A model generated the notes under the pieces. That model did no database searches. It was not told where the DNA came from and worked only from the letters and a program-made list of their open reading frames with translations. Source: Sphingobacterium olei (GTDB taxonomy: Bacteria > Bacteroidota > Bacteroidia > Sphingobacteriales > Sphingobacteriaceae). Taken from it: a DNA stretch of 64,000 bases. Shown here piece by piece: positions 45,640 through 54,641 of the stretch. The number at the start of each line of letters is the position of its first letter. Position 1 is the first letter of the stretch. Position numbers and translations under genes: made by a program. Location of the stretch: contig NZ_SUME01000001.1 in assembly GCF_005048855.1 (NCBI RefSeq), positions 806,001 through 870,000 on the forward strand, given 5' to 3'.

Positions 45640-46428
45640 TTAATCGTAGGTATAGATAGTTTTGGAGTAAGATGTTCCACCTACTGTGGTCGATTCAATG
45701 ATGTATCCTTGGTCATCAAATGTGTTTTTAAAAGAAATTGTATTAGACCCTGTGGTGGTACTTTTTCTTGGAAAGACGGTAAAAACTTTACTTGACAATG
45801 CCATTATATGTACGGTGTTCAGGTCGTCCCTGTATGCATACAGTGCGCCTTTAGCTTTATTGTCGTACTCATGGGTGGTAGGTAAAATCGCATTCAACGC
45901 GAGGATACGAAGATCTCCAGCGTCTGTAAAATACCAGTAATCTCTGTTAAGCCCGTCTCTGACTTCATAATAGTTTTCATCTTCGTTATAGCTGTAGTGT
46001 CTGTAGGAATCCGGATTTCCGTTGTTATACCTGATCTCCCTACCCGTAATTCGGTCGCCGTTATACTCATAAATTGTCGTGGTCTGGTATGAGGTATGGG
46101 ACTCGCTATATTTTACTTCTGAAATCTTTCCGTTGGCGTATGAATATGAATAGGTAGATATCAGTGGACCATTTGAAGTATATCTGGTAACGGTTTCTTT
46201 GGAGATTTTTTTCCCGGGTGTATATTCAAACATAATGGTGCTACTGGCCGTACTCATATCCTGAGACGTATACTGTGCGATACGTTGAATGTATTTTTCG
46301 CGATTGGTGTCCTCAACGTCATCTTTGAGGTCTTCAGTTTGTTTATTACATGCGGTTACACAAAGGAACAATATTCCTCCGATGATAGCCGATATCCTTA
46401 CTTGAGAAAAAAATGGAATAGTTTTCAT
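45640..46428 (-). CDS. Lipoprotein with RHS/YD-like repeats
   Basis: A 262-residue lipoprotein (lipobox VTAC). The body has Tyr-rich strands in the style of YD/RHS repeats (YSYANGKISEVKYSE, YEYNGDRITGREIRYNNG). Such short YD lipoproteins are common in Bacteroidota and their role is unknown. It has its own copy of the shared promoter element. Confidence 0.7.
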   Translation of the reverse strand: MKTIPFFSQVRISAIIGGILFLCVTACNKQTEDLKDDVEDTNREKYIQRIAQYTSQDMSTASSTIMFEYTPGKKISKETVTRYTSNGPLISTYSYSYANGKISEVKYSESHTSYQTTTIYEYNGDRITGREIRYNNGNPDSYRHYSYNEDENYYEVRDGLNRDYWYFTDAGDLRILALNAILPTTHEYDNKAKGALYAYRDDLNTVHIMALSSKVFTVFPRKSTTTGSNTISFKNTFDDQGYIIESTTVGGTSYSKTIYTYD

Positions 46429-46476
46429 AGTTGTATATTTTAATTGTTTTCGCTTTTTGTGTTTGTTGTTATTGGG

Positions 46477-46505
46477 TTAGTGACATCTCGTTGGGATGAG
46501 GTAAA
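46477..46505 (-). promoter_or_regulatory. Candidate ECF-type promoter, copy 1
   Basis: On the minus strand TTTACC (46505-46500), 15 bases, GTCACTAA (46484-46477), 49 bases before the ATG of the RHS-like lipoprotein. The spacer and flanks are closely similar to copy 2 (CCAACGA within the spacer). Confidence 0.65.
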
Positions 46506-46658
46506 CAGAAAGTTTGCTTTTCTGAAATAAACGTGTCCTAGGTAGGGTTATGCGTTAGTTCTTTTGTGCAATTATTGCATATAAAAATGAGTTATTCATG
46601 CATATTTTTTTTGCAAAAGCTATTCGTGAATGCAAAGCATTTTATTTAAGTTTGGAAT

Positions 46659-49600
46659 ATGCTACTAACCAACCACTTATTATACATACTGCTAATATGC
46701 GGTGTACTCTGCTTGCCTTCGGGTTCGGGGCAGGAACAATCCACATGGATGAAACAGGTCGAAATGGCAGACACGTTACAAAAGCAAAAACATTACCATG
46801 AGGCCTCTGATCATTGGGAGAAAGCATACCAACTTGCCAAAAACGAACCGGATTCCGTCAAAAACTGGCTTTTGTTTAAACAGCTTTATGCCAAAGGAGC
46901 GGGCTACAACTACGAAAAAGAGGGGATTCCCTTCTTTGAAAAAGCCTATCCTTTGTTGTCCTATTCAAGGCTTGATACCAGTGAGCAATCTACCTTTCTA
47001 AATACCTATTACCATTTCTTGGGTTACAACAACCGATGGGAAGAAGCATTGCCTTTTGCGCAGGAGTGTGCGAAATTGCGTGAATCACTAAATGAAGATC
47101 CTCCATTGGCCTATTTATCTGCAATACACGACATCGCTTATATCAACAACAAAATCGGGAACTATCCCGAAGCTATTGAATACTACCACCGGTCTATCGA
47201 CGGATATATCAAGCACAATGGTCATATGGACAATGAAGTTGCATTGGGTTACAATAATCTAGCATTCAATTATGGATTGGCGGGCATGGCCAATAAATCG
47301 TATGCGTATTATATGAAAGCTGCGCAGATATGGAGTGGTATCGAACTGGTCGACAACAGTTACCTGATGACCGTCTATGGAAACCAAATGCGATGGCAAA
47401 AACAGTATGGGGATCACGTAGCAATGGAAGGGATTTTGGCTAACATTCGTGAAATAGTTGACAGCAAAAGCAAGGAATGGGGAAATAAAAATAGGCTAAT
47501 AGTAAACAAAAATGACCACGAACATCCTACATTGCTCTTGTCTTATTGGAAATCATGTCTTGACTACCATGCGCTCAAAAAAGACGTTTATAGCATTCAG
47601 AACTATCTGGATTCGACAAGACGATTTATACAAAATCTTCAAAGGAAGCCAGATGACGCGGTGTTGGAATACTTAAATAATGCCTATTCGGTTCTAGGGG
47701 AGGTATATGCCGAATCGAATAACCATGAAAAGGCCATTTCTTACTTTCGCACCGGATTTTCCCATATGGCGCAATACGGATACGGAGGAAGATTAGAGCA
47801 CAACCATGCTCGGCTCGCCAAGTCGCTGATGGCAGTCGGTCAGCTTGATGAGGCTAGTCAACGAATGCAGGAAGCCTTTAAAACCCCAAGCTCTGCAGAC
47901 TTTCCGGTATTTCATACCCTATCAGCCCAATTGGCCGAAAAAAAGAATCAGCCGGACAGCGTCCGTTTTCATATTGAAAAATCATTGACTACTTTGACTG
48001 GAAATGATGATTTGGTAAACGATTACACGCAACTCGCCTCTTCCTCTTTTCTTGGAAAGGTAAACCGACAGTATATAAGCAGTCTCAGTGCCAATGGACA
48101 TCACCTACTAAGATTATACCATAACACACAGCATAAAGATGACCTCAGAAATGCCAACCATCTCTTTAAGCTGGCGTTGGAAATGCTGAACACGTATTAT
48201 CTTGGCGGCCCTTATACGGATGTATTGGCGGATATACAAACTGCTATTCATTTCGGCTTGTTGGAATGCCAAACGTTGGTGCAGCAAGAGCAAGTAGATC
48301 AAGCTTCTTTGGCCACGCTATTTGAAAATTTGGAGAACAATAGAAGTCAGCACCGTTGGAAAAAATTTATCAAACACGCACCGTCCAATAGTACAACTTT
48401 ACCTGATTCGCTCCGTGATGCTGAAGAAGAACAACGTCAGCTCCTTGTTTTCTACAAACAACAGTTGGCTAAAGTGCATAAGGACACTTTACAAGATAAA
48501 CAGGCGAACCAATGGCGGGCAAAAATTCATGCTTGTGAAATAGCACTTCATGATATAGAGAAGCAAATGTTAGTGTTGAACCCTCGATATAAAATGTTGA
48601 GCCAGGGCATGGTGACGACTCGTACCATTCAGCAAGAACTTCCGAAACAGGTGTCGATGTTACGTTATATGTTTACCGATTCTGGCGCGTATGTGATGCG
48701 AATTGATCGTTCATCGCTTTCTCTCTTTCCGCTAGGCAGAACGGATTCTATTGAATTGCTCGTGCGGAAAGCAACCGAACAATTGCAGACACGCAATTCC
48801 GATTATTATGTGACGGCCACAAAACTTCATGAACGTTTGGTGGGAGCGGATGTATCTTGGGGATTAAAGCGCAACCTCATCATTGTACCTGATGGAATAC
48901 TCCACCAGTTTCCTTTTGAAGCATTGACCAATACAGAGAGTCCGTCAGGTTACTTGCTTCATAAGCATACTGTTAGTTACGCCAGTAGTACTTCACTGTG
49001 GCTGGCGCAACAGGGGCTTCGGCACACTCAAGGACAATCTTTCGGCGCATTCGCCCCGGAGTATATAGGTGGCGTGGGAGAGGAACGATCCGTATCTACA
49101 CAAAGGCTAACCGGAGCCGCAAAAGAAGCGGAGAAGATCGCCAAGATGCTCGATGGCTACGTTTATCAGCAAAATCATTTTGGCAAGCAGGATTTTTTAA
49201 AAGAAGCTCCTAATTATTCGTTGTTACACTTGGCCATGCACGCCGATGTACAGGAAGAAGATAGTGAAAAGTCAAATTTTCATTTCGGTGATGGCAGTAA
49301 ATTGTATGCGTACGAATTGTATGGAATAAAATTGCAGGCCAATATGGCGGTACTGAGCGCCTGTAATACGGGCTACGGGCCGTTGCAAAAAGGCGAGGGC
49401 GTACAAAGCTTGGCTACCGCATTTACATATGCTGGTGTTCCAAGTTTGGTGATGGGTCTGTGGTCATTGCCGGATGCCAGCACGAGTGGCATCATGGTGG
49501 ATTACTACCAACAACTTATCGATAAAAAACATAAACATTCCGCATTAACAACCGCAAAAACCAACTATCTCAAACGTGTCGAAAACGAAAGTCAACTACA

Positions 49601-49742
49601 ACATCCGTTCTATTGGGCAGGACTGGTCGTCTCGGGAGACATCAACCCCATACATCCACACGATAATTATTGGTACTGGGGGATAGCTTTGGGATCTGTT
49701 CTCGTATTATCCATCCTCGGAATAATACGTAAAAGAAGGTAA
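46659..49742 (+). CDS. Periplasmic TPR-CHAT domain protein, membrane-anchored
   Basis: A 1027-residue protein. A signal peptide (about 1-24) precedes TPR-type repeats (about 30-460), then a CHAT caspase-like peptidase domain (about 690-985) with the catalytic pair H861 in HLAMHAD and C902 in LSACNTG, then one C-terminal membrane helix (WYWGIALGSVLVLSILGII) ending in RKRR. The topology predicts that TPR and protease domains face the periplasm. CHAT proteins usually cleave specific partners on a signal; the partner here is unknown. It is the only plus-strand gene in the envelope cluster and faces the sigma-factor pair tail to tail (27 bases). Confidence 0.88.
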   Translation: MLLTNHLLYILLICGVLCLPSGSGQEQSTWMKQVEMADTLQKQKHYHEASDHWEKAYQLAKNEPDSVKNWLLFKQLYAKGAGYNYEKEGIPFFEKAYPLLSYSRLDTSEQSTFLNTYYHFLGYNNRWEEALPFAQECAKLRESLNEDPPLAYLSAIHDIAYINNKIGNYPEAIEYYHRSIDGYIKHNGHMDNEVALGYNNLAFNYGLAGMANKSYAYYMKAAQIWSGIELVDNSYLMTVYGNQMRWQKQYGDHVAMEGILANIREIVDSKSKEWGNKNRLIVNKNDHEHPTLLLSYWKSCLDYHALKKDVYSIQNYLDSTRRFIQNLQRKPDDAVLEYLNNAYSVLGEVYAESNNHEKAISYFRTGFSHMAQYGYGGRLEHNHARLAKSLMAVGQLDEASQRMQEAFKTPSSADFPVFHTLSAQLAEKKNQPDSVRFHIEKSLTTLTGNDDLVNDYTQLASSSFLGKVNRQYISSLSANGHHLLRLYHNTQHKDDLRNANHLFKLALEMLNTYYLGGPYTDVLADIQTAIHFGLLECQTLVQQEQVDQASLATLFENLENNRSQHRWKKFIKHAPSNSTTLPDSLRDAEEEQRQLLVFYKQQLAKVHKDTLQDKQANQWRAKIHACEIALHDIEKQMLVLNPRYKMLSQGMVTTRTIQQELPKQVSMLRYMFTDSGAYVMRIDRSSLSLFPLGRTDSIELLVRKATEQLQTRNSDYYVTATKLHERLVGADVSWGLKRNLIIVPDGILHQFPFEALTNTESPSGYLLHKHTVSYASSTSLWLAQQGLRHTQGQSFGAFAPEYIGGVGEERSVSTQRLTGAAKEAEKIAKMLDGYVYQQNHFGKQDFLKEAPNYSLLHLAMHADVQEEDSEKSNFHFGDGSKLYAYELYGIKLQANMAVLSACNTGYGPLQKGEGVQSLATAFTYAGVPSLVMGLWSLPDASTSGIMVDYYQQLIDKKHKHSALTTAKTNYLKRVENESQLQHPFYWAGLVVSGDINPIHPHDNYWYWGIALGSVLVLSILGIIRKRR

Positions 49743-49768
49743 GCAAAAATTAATGAAACGGCGATGAA

Positions 49769-50524
49769 TTAATATTGCTTTAATAAACGTATTGCTTCTG
49801 TTTGTTTGTAACCCGGATCGTCTGCCAAATATTGCAACAGCTTACGGGTTTGTACTTTATCCCCCTGTTTAAGACGGGTCAGTGCTTCGTACCATTTCGC
49901 TTGGCGTTCAAGTTTTGCCGTGGCCTCACCTTTATATTTATTAAATAAGGCTATAGCTTCATCATTTAGGTTGAGTTGCATAGCTGATATACCCTTATAG
50001 AAAAAGATTTCGGGATCATCTATACTACTATTTTGTAACAAATTTTCAAATAGTTCATAAGCTTTGGCATATTCTGCTTGTTCATAATAAGAATAGGCCA
50101 ATGAATGTTCGTTCAGTTGTGTTTCATCACGTGTGACGGGTAGTGCCACATTTGGATAAGGTTCAAAGTAGACTATGTACAAATCCATCGGGCTTGCTTC
50201 ACTTTGTTTCAATGACCATACATAAAGCCCGATACTTGATATCAGTAACACAGTTGCAGCCACAAACCAAAATGATTTTCCAAACCTATTTGTGGGTTGG
50301 TTGGGATTTAACGGTTTTGGTGCCTCATCGGATAAGGATTGAAGTCGTTTTTTTAACCGTTCGTGTTGTTGATTTGCAAAAGCTAACTTGGTCTGCTTGT
50401 GGAAATCAAGTTCAGTGCGAAAATGTTCATTCGTATCGGCCAATCGTTCGACCTCCCGGCGCTGTTCTTCGTCGAGCTTATCTCTTAGGTAATCGTCTAT
50501 CAGGTCTTGATATTTATTTGCCAT
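49769..50524 (-). CDS. Membrane-bound TPR protein, probable anti-sigma partner
   Basis: A 251-residue protein. The N terminus (about 1-80) is a small helical domain of the zinc-less anti-sigma type (LIDDYLRDKLDEEQRREVERL), one membrane helix lies at about 85-105, and a periplasmic part follows with TPR-like helices (AYSYYEQAEYAKAYELFENLL, IFFYKGISAMQLN). It overlaps the sigma-factor gene by 11 bases, the usual order for a sigma/anti-sigma pair. Direct proof of anti-sigma function is lacking. Confidence 0.7.
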   Translation of the reverse strand: MANKYQDLIDDYLRDKLDEEQRREVERLADTNEHFRTELDFHKQTKLAFANQQHERLKKRLQSLSDEAPKPLNPNQPTNRFGKSFWFVAATVLLISSIGLYVWSLKQSEASPMDLYIVYFEPYPNVALPVTRDETQLNEHSLAYSYYEQAEYAKAYELFENLLQNSSIDDPEIFFYKGISAMQLNLNDEAIALFNKYKGEATAKLERQAKWYEALTRLKQGDKVQTRKLLQYLADDPGYKQTEAIRLLKQY

Positions 50525-51089
50525 TTTTATATGTTTTTTTCATTATCACCTTAAGAACCTGCATACATCTGTATTTTTGGCTCTTGATTACATCGGCATT
50601 CGCGTATCCTAATAAAGTTGCTATTTCTGTATTTTCTTTTTCTTCGTAGTAAAACAGTCGCAATAACGAAGTACAAGGCTCTCCCAATTTTTCGATTGCC
50701 TGTTGCAGTATGATCGCAGTTTCCTTATTCTCTATTTGTTCAATATATGTATTTGTCGCAATGCCTAAATCCAACTCGTCTACGTCGTCCAAATTGCTCA
50801 TTGCTTTTGTTTTTTTTAGATGGTGATAAAGCATGTATTTACCGATACCGATGATATAAGTTGTTATGCTGCTATTTAGCGATGTTATTTTTCCAGTACG
50901 CACATTTTCATAAAATGCAATGACCGTATCCTGATAGACGTCTTCCAAGCTGTTTTCATCATTCAACAACTTTCTTGCAAAGGCCAAAAACCGACCCTTG
51001 CTCGCAATATAAATTTCATCTATAGCTCTCTCATCACCATTTCTGATTCGTGATAGAAGCTGAACCTCTTTATCTATTAGTGTCGGCAT
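50514..51089 (-). CDS. ECF-type RNA polymerase sigma factor
   Basis: A sigma-70 region 2/region 4 protein of about 191 residues. Region 2 includes AIDEIYIASKGRFLAFARKLL and EDVYQDTVIAFYENV; region 4 includes EPCTSLLRLFYYEEKENTEIATLLGYANADVIKSQKYRC. An upstream in-frame ATG at 51107 precedes a TACTTTTG box at 51102-51095, so I prefer ATG 51089. Co-transcribed with the membrane partner. It is the obvious candidate reader of the TTTACC-N15-GYCACTAA elements. Confidence 0.88.
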   Translation of the reverse strand: MPTLIDKEVQLLSRIRNGDERAIDEIYIASKGRFLAFARKLLNDENSLEDVYQDTVIAFYENVRTGKITSLNSSITTYIIGIGKYMLYHHLKKTKAMSNLDDVDELDLGIATNTYIEQIENKETAIILQQAIEKLGEPCTSLLRLFYYEEKENTEIATLLGYANADVIKSQKYRCMQVLKVIMKKTYKNGK

Positions 51090-51211
51090 CACAACAAAAG
51101 TAAACAAATTGTGTCAAGGAATTTGAGATTTTGATTTCTTAATAATGGAGCAGCTCATAGCGAATAATTTTCTCGAACTAATTTATTGAAAATTTGAAGG
51201 CGTTAGCTGGA

Positions 51212-51853
51212 TTACAAATTTCGCTTATTGCTTTCGATGGCAATGAACGCTGGTAAATAATTTGGTGTACACCCTTTTGATACCATGTCACCTTTATAGA
51301 GAGCTATTTTCTCTCCCAGACTGACACACCGATTTCGGTATTGTTTTTCATAAACTCCAATCCAACCCGCAGTGAAATTCATTGCCCATTGAACTTCTGG
51401 TTCTTCTTTGGCAATGTCAGCTTCTATTTTGTTTAGTAATTCTGGTGTATTGGCAGGCGGTATTTGTCCTGTCCACCTTAAACGTGCTTGGTGATACCAG
51501 AATATCCGTCTCTGAAGAGTAGAAAGACTATTTTCCCATGATTCAATCAGTGCAATTGTTTTCTTGTCTTTAGTAAGTTGGTTAGCCATAAACCAGTCCA
51601 TTAGCTGTGTCCGCTCATCCAATGGATGGGTCTGCATATCGATATCAAGCTCACTAATGAAATCTTGTGATACGCGCTTATTGTCCATAATCAAGATGGC
51701 CAATAGCCTGGAAAAAAAACTCTTGGCAGACCATAGCTCCAAAGCTAACTCGTGATCTTTTTTTATGTCCTTTGCAATCTTACGTAAGTCACCCAGCTTA
51801 GTTTTGGTGCTGATCTGCCCCAAAATATTTTCTGCTTTTGACGAGAATATCAT
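51212..51853 (-). CDS. DNA alkylation repair enzyme (AlkD-like)
   Basis: A 213-residue HEAT-like-repeat protein of the AlkC/AlkD family. The motifs LGDLRKIAKDIKKDHELALELW, ARLLAILI-like repeat helices and WAMNFTAGWIGV match the family. It removes alkylated purines from DNA. It stands alone upstream of the sigma-factor gene, and the region beyond it is the left end of the integrated element. Confidence 0.8.
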   Translation of the reverse strand: MIFSSKAENILGQISTKTKLGDLRKIAKDIKKDHELALELWSAKSFFSRLLAILIMDNKRVSQDFISELDIDMQTHPLDERTQLMDWFMANQLTKDKKTIALIESWENSLSTLQRRIFWYHQARLRWTGQIPPANTPELLNKIEADIAKEEPEVQWAMNFTAGWIGVYEKQYRNRCVSLGEKIALYKGDMVSKGCTPNYLPAFIAIESNKRNL

Positions 51854-52028
51854 AACAATCTTTTTTGATGAAATAGCTAAAAATCTGGAGTTAATATATG
51901 AAAAACATTTTATTTTTCCAGCGAAGTTCGAATCAAACTTCCAATTTGCAATCGGCGACTTCGGCCATTTCCTTCAACATGACCTTGAATGTTCTTCGGT
52001 TCGAATACCTTGAAATGTAATAAGAAGG

Positions 52029-52065
52029 TGTCTCCTATGTTTGTATCAAGCAAATGTAGGAGACA
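52029..52065. terminator. Hairpin similar to 12838-12874
   Basis: Stem TGTCTCCTA/TAGGAGACA enclosing a second paired GTTTG/CAAAT segment. It is nearly the same as the hairpin at 12838-12874 but lacks a long T-run. It ends 7 bases before the att repeat. Confidence 0.5.
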
Positions 52066-52072
52066 GCCCCTT

Positions 52073-52099
52073 TTCTGCGTAGAGCGAGGGATTCGAACC
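52073..52099. repeat. Distal att site: copy of the tRNA-Ser 3' end
   Basis: 27 bases identical at 26 positions with 56476-56502, the 3' end of tRNA-Ser(UGA) (core AGAGCGAGGGATTCGAACC). Same orientation, as expected for the direct repeats left by integration into a tRNA gene. Confidence 0.8.
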
Positions 52100-52467
52100 T
52101 AGCCTTCTGAAGGCATATAAAGCCACTTTTTAGCCTACTTTTAATTTGCATGCCACGATTTTACACTTTTACAGTTCAAGATTTCCCTCGTTCTCAAATA
52201 TCTTAAAGGACTCCTGCACGAAGTCACTTGATCTTAAGGAACGTCATAATTCTGTGAATACTTATGCTAATGTACTAATTTTGATAACAGTTTGCCTCAG
52301 AAATCAACTTTAGTAGCTATTTCTTTTTACAGAAGTATTTCTTCTAATCGGCAATGATAGAGATTCCAAGTGGAAATCAAAAAAACAAACTAGTAAAAAT
52401 GAGATTGAAACAATTAGCTATTTATTACAGTTAGCAAATTATTTCGTTAGGGCATGGAGTGCCATTT

Positions 52468-52620
52468 CTATAACATGAAACATCCAAAAAAATCATAGGG
52501 AAGCACTCCAAATCCAACTCCATCATTTAACGACATTAGCCTGTTTACTACGAAAGTGATGGCGAAGAAAAGAGAAGCAAGAAACCCCAATAACAAGGCA
52601 ACTTGTTTGGTTGAACTCAT
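52468..52620 (-). pseudogene. N-terminal fragment of a DMT-type efflux transporter gene
   Basis: A 50-codon frame starting at the ATG at 52620 reads MSSTKQVALLLGFLASLFFA then ITFVVNRLMSLND. It resembles the first helix of Bacteroidota multidrug-resistance efflux (EamA/DMT) proteins. It ends after 50 codons where a full gene would have about 300. A decayed end of the gene is the simplest explanation. Confidence 0.45.
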
Positions 52621-52654
52621 CAATTTAATTTTTAAATGTTTCCAAGAAAATGAA

Positions 52655-52685
52655 ACACACGAAGTAATACGATCCCTTCGTGTGT
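52655..52685. terminator. Hairpin after the first alpha/beta hydrolase
   Basis: 10-bp stem ACACACGAAG/CTTCGTGTGT with an 11-base loop and T-rich sequence on the plus side. It lies 27 bases past the stop of the minus-strand hydrolase gene. Confidence 0.65.
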
Positions 52686-52711
52686 CTTTTATTTAAGCAG
52701 GCATTAAAGAA

Positions 52712-53620
52712 TTATTGTTTAGCAAATTTTTCCAACTCAGTATTGAATTTTCCCATTTCTTCTATAAAAAGTGCATGTCCACTATTCTCAAATCTTATAA
52801 TAGTTGAGTTTTTTATATTTTTTTGCAACTGCTCTGCCCAAATGAAAGGGCAGTTTTTATCATAGATGCCATGAAATATAGCCACCGGTATTTTAATTTT
52901 TGAAAGTTCAGGTCGCAAGTCCAGATCGCGAAGTGCAGTTATAGATTCAGTTATAGCGTAAGGAGAAGCTTCTAAATTGATGTTTTCCAGCCATTTTTCC
53001 ATGTTTTTTGAGATATTGCCCTCTTTAGCTGGAAAGCCAGCTCCAAAGCTTGCAATCAAATCCTGTCTGTTGGTCAATGTAGCTTGTATAAGTCCGGCTA
53101 CATCTGCATCCGGTATTCCGTAAGGAAATCCGTCTCTTTGTTTCCAAGAAGGTGCGGCCGCTCCAAACAGGGCTAGTTTGCTTACATGAGCCGAGTTATA
53201 TTTTGTGACATAATGAATAACCACAGCTCCCCCCATTGAAAAACCACCTAACACGGCTTTTTCAATTTTCAATTTTTCCAATACCACTTTAATGTCATCC
53301 GAAAATACATCAAAATCATATCGGCCATAAGGCTTGTCTGATTTTCCAAAACCTCTCAAAGTAATACCAATTACCCTGAAACCTTTTCGGCTTAAATATT
53401 GGTACTGGTATTCATACATTTCATCACTCAGTGGCCATCCATGAATTAATACAATAGGTTGTCCTTCGCCAAGGTCGGTTACGTGAAGTTTTACGCTTTT
53501 TTCTACTTCAATATATTCTGATCTTCCGACTGATGCAGCAGCTCTTTTTGTTTGTGAAAACGAAACATTACTTGCTAATAATGTTGCAACTAATCCGATT
53601 GTTAAAATTAAATTTCTCAT
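52712..53620 (-). CDS. Exported alpha/beta hydrolase
   Basis: A 302-residue alpha/beta-hydrolase fold enzyme with a signal peptide (ending SNVSFSQT). Motifs: oxyanion HGWPLSDEMYEYQ, nucleophile Ser in GGFSMGGA and a C-terminal catalytic His in NSGHALFIEE. It is close to the non-haem chloroperoxidase/esterase group and a paralog of the cytoplasmic hydrolase next door. Likely periplasmic; substrate unknown. A 21-bp-phased direct repeat lies at 53684-53712. Confidence 0.85.
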   Translation of the reverse strand: MRNLILTIGLVATLLASNVSFSQTKRAAASVGRSEYIEVEKSVKLHVTDLGEGQPIVLIHGWPLSDEMYEYQYQYLSRKGFRVIGITLRGFGKSDKPYGRYDFDVFSDDIKVVLEKLKIEKAVLGGFSMGGAVVIHYVTKYNSAHVSKLALFGAAAPSWKQRDGFPYGIPDADVAGLIQATLTNRQDLIASFGAGFPAKEGNISKNMEKWLENINLEASPYAITESITALRDLDLRPELSKIKIPVAIFHGIYDKNCPFIWAEQLQKNIKNSTIIRFENSGHALFIEEMGKFNTELEKFAKQ

Positions 53621-53683
53621 GTTTTTTAAATTTAAATATTAGTATTTTGATAAGGCAAATTTGAAGCGAAAAGCCCAAATATT

Positions 53684-53712
53684 CAATGGACGCTTTCCGC
53701 TTAACATTGCAC
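53684..53712 (-). promoter_or_regulatory. Direct-repeat operator upstream of the exported hydrolase
   Basis: On the minus strand GTGCAATG (53712-53705), 13 bases, GTCCATTG (53691-53684): half-sites 21 bp apart, preceded by AGGGAAAAAA. The same arrangement with the same spacing occurs at 54613-54641. Two-turn direct repeats are the usual AraC-type binding site; the AraC gene is at 54770-55594. Confidence 0.65.
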
Positions 53713-53723
53713 TTTTTTCCCTG

Positions 53724-54545
53724 TTATGCGTTAATAAACTCTAGAATGTCTTTGTTGATGGTAGCCGCTTCAGTCGTTGGCATACCATGAGAAAAACCTG
53801 GATAGATGATTAATTTACCATTCTGTAATAATTCAGCGGCTTTAACAGCCGTGGTTTCGTATGGAACAATCTGGTCGTCATCACCATGCAATACCAATAC
53901 AGGAATGGTTACGCTTTTTAAATCTTCTGTAAAATCGGTTTCAGAAAACACCTCGATACAATCGTACTGAGCTTTGATGCCACCCATCATTCCTTGTCTC
54001 CACCAATTGTCTTGGATTGCTTTTTTCACATCAGCACCTTCTCTGTTATAGCCATAAAATGGTATTGTCAAGTCTTGATAGAACTGATGCCTGTTATGCT
54101 GTGTGTTGTAACGCATAGTATCAAAAACTTCTAAAGGCACTCCGTTAGGGTTGTTTTCGTCTGCAATCATGTAAGGAGTGATGGCACTGATTAAAACCAC
54201 CTTGGCTACTCGGTCTTTTCCATAATGAGCTGCATAGCGAATGGCTTCACCTCCTCCTGTTGAATGACCGACGTGTATGACGTCTTTCAAATCTAGGAAC
54301 TCAACCAATTCAGCTACATCAGTAGCATAAGTGTTCATGTCATTTCCTTGGAAAGTTTGTGTAGAACGGCCATGTCCGCGTCGGTCATGTGCGATTACCC
54401 TAAATCCTTTTTCTAAGAAAAACATCATTTGGGCATCCCAATCATCAGATGACAGTGGCCAACCATGGTGAAAGAAAATTGGTTGCCCGTTTCCTAAATC
54501 TTTGAAATAAATTTCTGTTCCGTCTTTTACTGTAAACTTGTTCAT
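53724..54545 (-). CDS. Alpha/beta hydrolase of the non-haem chloroperoxidase group
   Basis: A 273-residue cytoplasmic enzyme (MNKFTVKDGTEIYFKDLG start). Motifs: HHGWPLSSDDWDAQ, RRGHGRS, nucleophile Ser in GHSTGGGEA, Asp in HGDDDQIVP and His in FSHGMPTT, the full catalytic triad of bacterial non-haem chloroperoxidases/aryl esterases. In-frame codons extend to 54641, but the first Met there lies inside the operator at 54613-54641, so the ATG at 54545 is the true start. Confidence 0.9.
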   Translation of the reverse strand: MNKFTVKDGTEIYFKDLGNGQPIFFHHGWPLSSDDWDAQMMFFLEKGFRVIAHDRRGHGRSTQTFQGNDMNTYATDVAELVEFLDLKDVIHVGHSTGGGEAIRYAAHYGKDRVAKVVLISAITPYMIADENNPNGVPLEVFDTMRYNTQHNRHQFYQDLTIPFYGYNREGADVKKAIQDNWWRQGMMGGIKAQYDCIEVFSETDFTEDLKSVTIPVLVLHGDDDQIVPYETTAVKAAELLQNGKLIIYPGFSHGMPTTEAATINKDILEFINA

Positions 54546-54612
54546 GATTTTAATATTTAAAATGTTAGTATTAATTTGATGTAGCAAAGTTGCTTCAAAT
54601 AGGACAGGGCGA

Positions 54613-54641
54613 CAATGGACGGATTTCTCTTTGCATTGCAC
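54613..54641 (-). promoter_or_regulatory. Direct-repeat operator upstream of the chloroperoxidase-type hydrolase
   Basis: On the minus strand GTGCAATG (54641-54634), 13 bases, GTCCATTG (54620-54613), again preceded by AGGGAAAAAA, 68 bases before the ATG. It matches 53684-53712 in halves, spacing and position. Confidence 0.65.

Larger units (their letters stand above)
51854..52711. other. Gene-poor left end of the integrated element
   Basis: No complete gene in about 860 bases. Contents in order: terminator-like hairpin at 52029-52065, tRNA-derived att repeat at 52073-52099, a featureless AT-rich stretch, a 50-codon fragment of an efflux-transporter gene at 52468-52620 (minus) and a terminator hairpin at 52655-52685. 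Confidence 0.55.

Noticed and set aside
46647..46654. TAAGTTTG box considered as the CHAT gene promoter
   Set aside because: It ends 4 bases before the ATG and has no TTTG at the -33 position, so transcription would start at or after the start codon.
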